A stretch of DNA of 36,961 nucleotides from Pseudomonadota bacterium (GTDB lineage: Bacteria; Pseudomonadota; Gammaproteobacteria; Steroidobacterales; Steroidobacteraceae), in the NCBI GenBank assembly GCA_021779535.1, contig JAJYAM010000021.1, positions 1-36,961 of the forward strand. Direction: 5' to 3'. The position numbers and the translations under genes are program-made. Shown one piece after another: positions 35,697 through 36,961 of the stretch (position 1 is the first letter of the stretch; each line of letters opens with the position of its first letter). The notes under the pieces are model-generated. The model searched no databases and was not told the origin of the DNA. It saw only the letters and a program-made list of their open reading frames with translations.

Positions 35697-36890
35697 TCAG
35701 GACGGCGACCGCAGCCACGCTTCGGCGATCTTGACCCAGGCGGAGGCGCCGATCGGGATCACCGCATCGTTGAAGTCGTAGCTCGGATTGTGCAACGAAC
35801 AAGGTCCGCCGCCGTGCCCTTCCGGACGGTGCGCCCCGTCGCCATTGCCGATCAGGAAATAACACCCGGGTTTCTCGAGCAGGAAGAAGCTGAAATCCTC
35901 GGCTCCCATCGTCGGCTCGAACTCGTGGACCTGCGCGGGGCCGACGAATTCAGCGAGCACCCGGCGCGCGAATTCGGTTTCGCGCACCGGATTGACCGTC
36001 GGCGGATAGTTGCGCAGGAAGGAGAACTCGCCCTGCGCGTCGTGCGCATCGCACACCGACCGGGCGAGATGGCGCATGCGACGCTCGATCAGGTCCAGCG
36101 CATCGGTCGAGAACGCGCGCACGGTGCCTTGCAGCTCGCAAGTCTCCGGAATCACGTTGATCGCCTCGCCCGCACGCAGCATCGTCACCGAGATCACGCC
36201 CGCGTCGATCGGACGCAGATTGCGGGAAATCACCGTCTGCCAGGACTGCACGATCTGGCAGGCGACCGGAATCGGATCGATGCCATCGTGCGGCATCGCC
36301 GCGTGCGCGCCTTTGCCGCGCACCGTCAATCGGAATTCGTTCGTCGACGCGAACACCGGCCCCGCCTTCAGCGCAAAGTGTCCGGCTGGCAACCCCGGCC
36401 AATTGTGCGCACCGAAGATCGCCTCCATCGGAAAGCGCTCGAACAGTCCGTCGCGAAGCATTTCCCGGGCGCCGGCGCCACCCTCCTCCGCCGGCTGGAA
36501 TATCAGATAGACGGTGCCGTCGAACCGGCGGTGCTCGGCGAGATGCTTGGCCGCGGCCAGCAGCATCGTCGTGTGTCCGTCGTGACCGCAGGCGTGCATC
36601 TTCCCGGGATGCACGCTGCGATGCGCGAAGTCATTGCGCTCCGTGATCGGCAGCGCGTCGATGTCCGCGCGCAAGCCGACGGCGCGCGATCCGCCGCCGC
36701 CACGGACGACGCCGACGAGCCCCGTGCGGCCGACCCCGCGATGCACCGGAATCCCGTAGGACTCGAGGTGCGCCGCGATCCGGTCGGCGGTGCGCGTCTC
36801 CTCGAAGCGGGTCTCCGGATGCGCGTGCAAGTCGCGGCGGATCGCCTGGAACGTCGCCGCGTCGGCGACGATCGGTTCGAGCAAATGCAT
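35697..36890 (-). CDS. M20-family amidohydrolase (hippurate hydrolase / N-acyl-amino-acid hydrolase type)
   Basis: 397 residues. The family removes acyl groups from N-acyl amino acids or related amides with a two-metal centre in the cytoplasm. Motifs are DLHAHPETRFEE (20-31), the Asp pair region RADIDALPI (74-82), the metal-binding Cys101 and His103 in CGHDGHT, Glu-Glu in QPAEEGGAGA, and the dimer-domain His in GAHAAMPHDGID. The ATG at 36888-36890 is fixed by the strong GGAGGGAG site just upstream; an upstream in-frame codon at 36944 has none. It stands alone in front of the sigma operon on the same strand. Substrate among hippurate, N-acetyl amino acids and indole-3-acetyl conjugates cannot be decided. 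Confidence 0.9.
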   Translation of the reverse strand: MHLLEPIVADAATFQAIRRDLHAHPETRFEETRTADRIAAHLESYGIPVHRGVGRTGLVGVVRGGGGSRAVGLRADIDALPITERNDFAHRSVHPGKMHACGHDGHTTMLLAAAKHLAEHRRFDGTVYLIFQPAEEGGAGAREMLRDGLFERFPMEAIFGAHNWPGLPAGHFALKAGPVFASTNEFRLTVRGKGAHAAMPHDGIDPIPVACQIVQSWQTVISRNLRPIDAGVISVTMLRAGEAINVIPETCELQGTVRAFSTDALDLIERRMRHLARSVCDAHDAQGEFSFLRNYPPTVNPVRETEFARRVLAEFVGPAQVHEFEPTMGAEDFSFFLLEKPGCYFLIGNGDGAHRPEGHGGGPCSLHNPSYDFNDAVIPIGASAWVKIAEAWLRSPS

Positions 36891-36961
36891 CGGCTCCCTC
36901 CGGTCGAGATTCCTGCCCGAGTGCCAGGCCTCAGAGCCTACCATGCGAGACGCGCGATCGG

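Overview
This is a very GC-rich bacterial chromosomal segment, more than two-thirds G+C by eye. It is densely packed with 33 protein genes, one of them cut by the left edge, and no gene-free gap reaches 300 bases. I see no tRNA, rRNA, CRISPR array, transposase or phage gene. The elongation-factor and ribosomal proteins, the fused CysNC, the HutF/HutG branch of histidine breakdown, and a sigma/FecR/TonB-receptor trio all fit a Beta- or Gammaproteobacterium. The sequence alone does not decide between them.

Layout from left to right. (1) 1-3412, minus strand: the str operon rpsL-rpsG-fusA-tuf. It has its own near-perfect sigma70 promoter (TTGACA, 17 bases, TACAAT), a leader hairpin, and an intrinsic terminator directly in front of fusA. 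The gene upstream is not rpoC but a homocysteine S-methyltransferase. (2) 3484-7418, minus: sulfur metabolism, with a zinc-type homocysteine S-methyltransferase and the sulfate-activation pair cysD and cysNC. (3) 7496-10255, minus: a CBS-pair protein, a PfkA-type phosphofructokinase with Asn at the usual Asp103, and an MGDG-synthase-like glycosyltransferase.

(4) 10375-17959: histidine utilisation. hutI diverges from hutF-hutC-hutU-hutH-hutG. Related CTATAC-containing operators lie in the hutI/hutF gap and in front of hutC. The enzymes cover histidine to glutamate plus formate through formylglutamate, but no histidine permease gene is present. (5) 17970-22780, plus: an alpha/beta hydrolase, then a tight trio of a XoxF-like PQQ dehydrogenase with the Asp-X-Asp signature of lanthanide enzymes, a monohaem cytochrome c, and an MFS carrier with a Cys-containing soluble insertion of about 120 residues.

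(6) 22791-31369, minus: a seven-gene surface-glycan operon. Five of its six junctions are 4-base overlaps. It holds three glycosyltransferases, an ABC exporter half-transporter, a small outer-membrane barrel, a histidine phosphatase and UDP-glucose dehydrogenase. It lacks a Wzx/Wzy/PHPT set, so it looks like a self-contained glycolipid or oligosaccharide synthesis and export unit, and is the best candidate here for an undescribed system. (7) 31568-35515, minus: an ECF sigma factor, a FecR-like anti-sigma factor and a TonB-dependent receptor, with an STN-like domain on both FecR and the receptor. (8) 35697-36890, minus: an M20 amidohydrolase.

All functions are read from protein motifs and gene order. 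No database search was possible.
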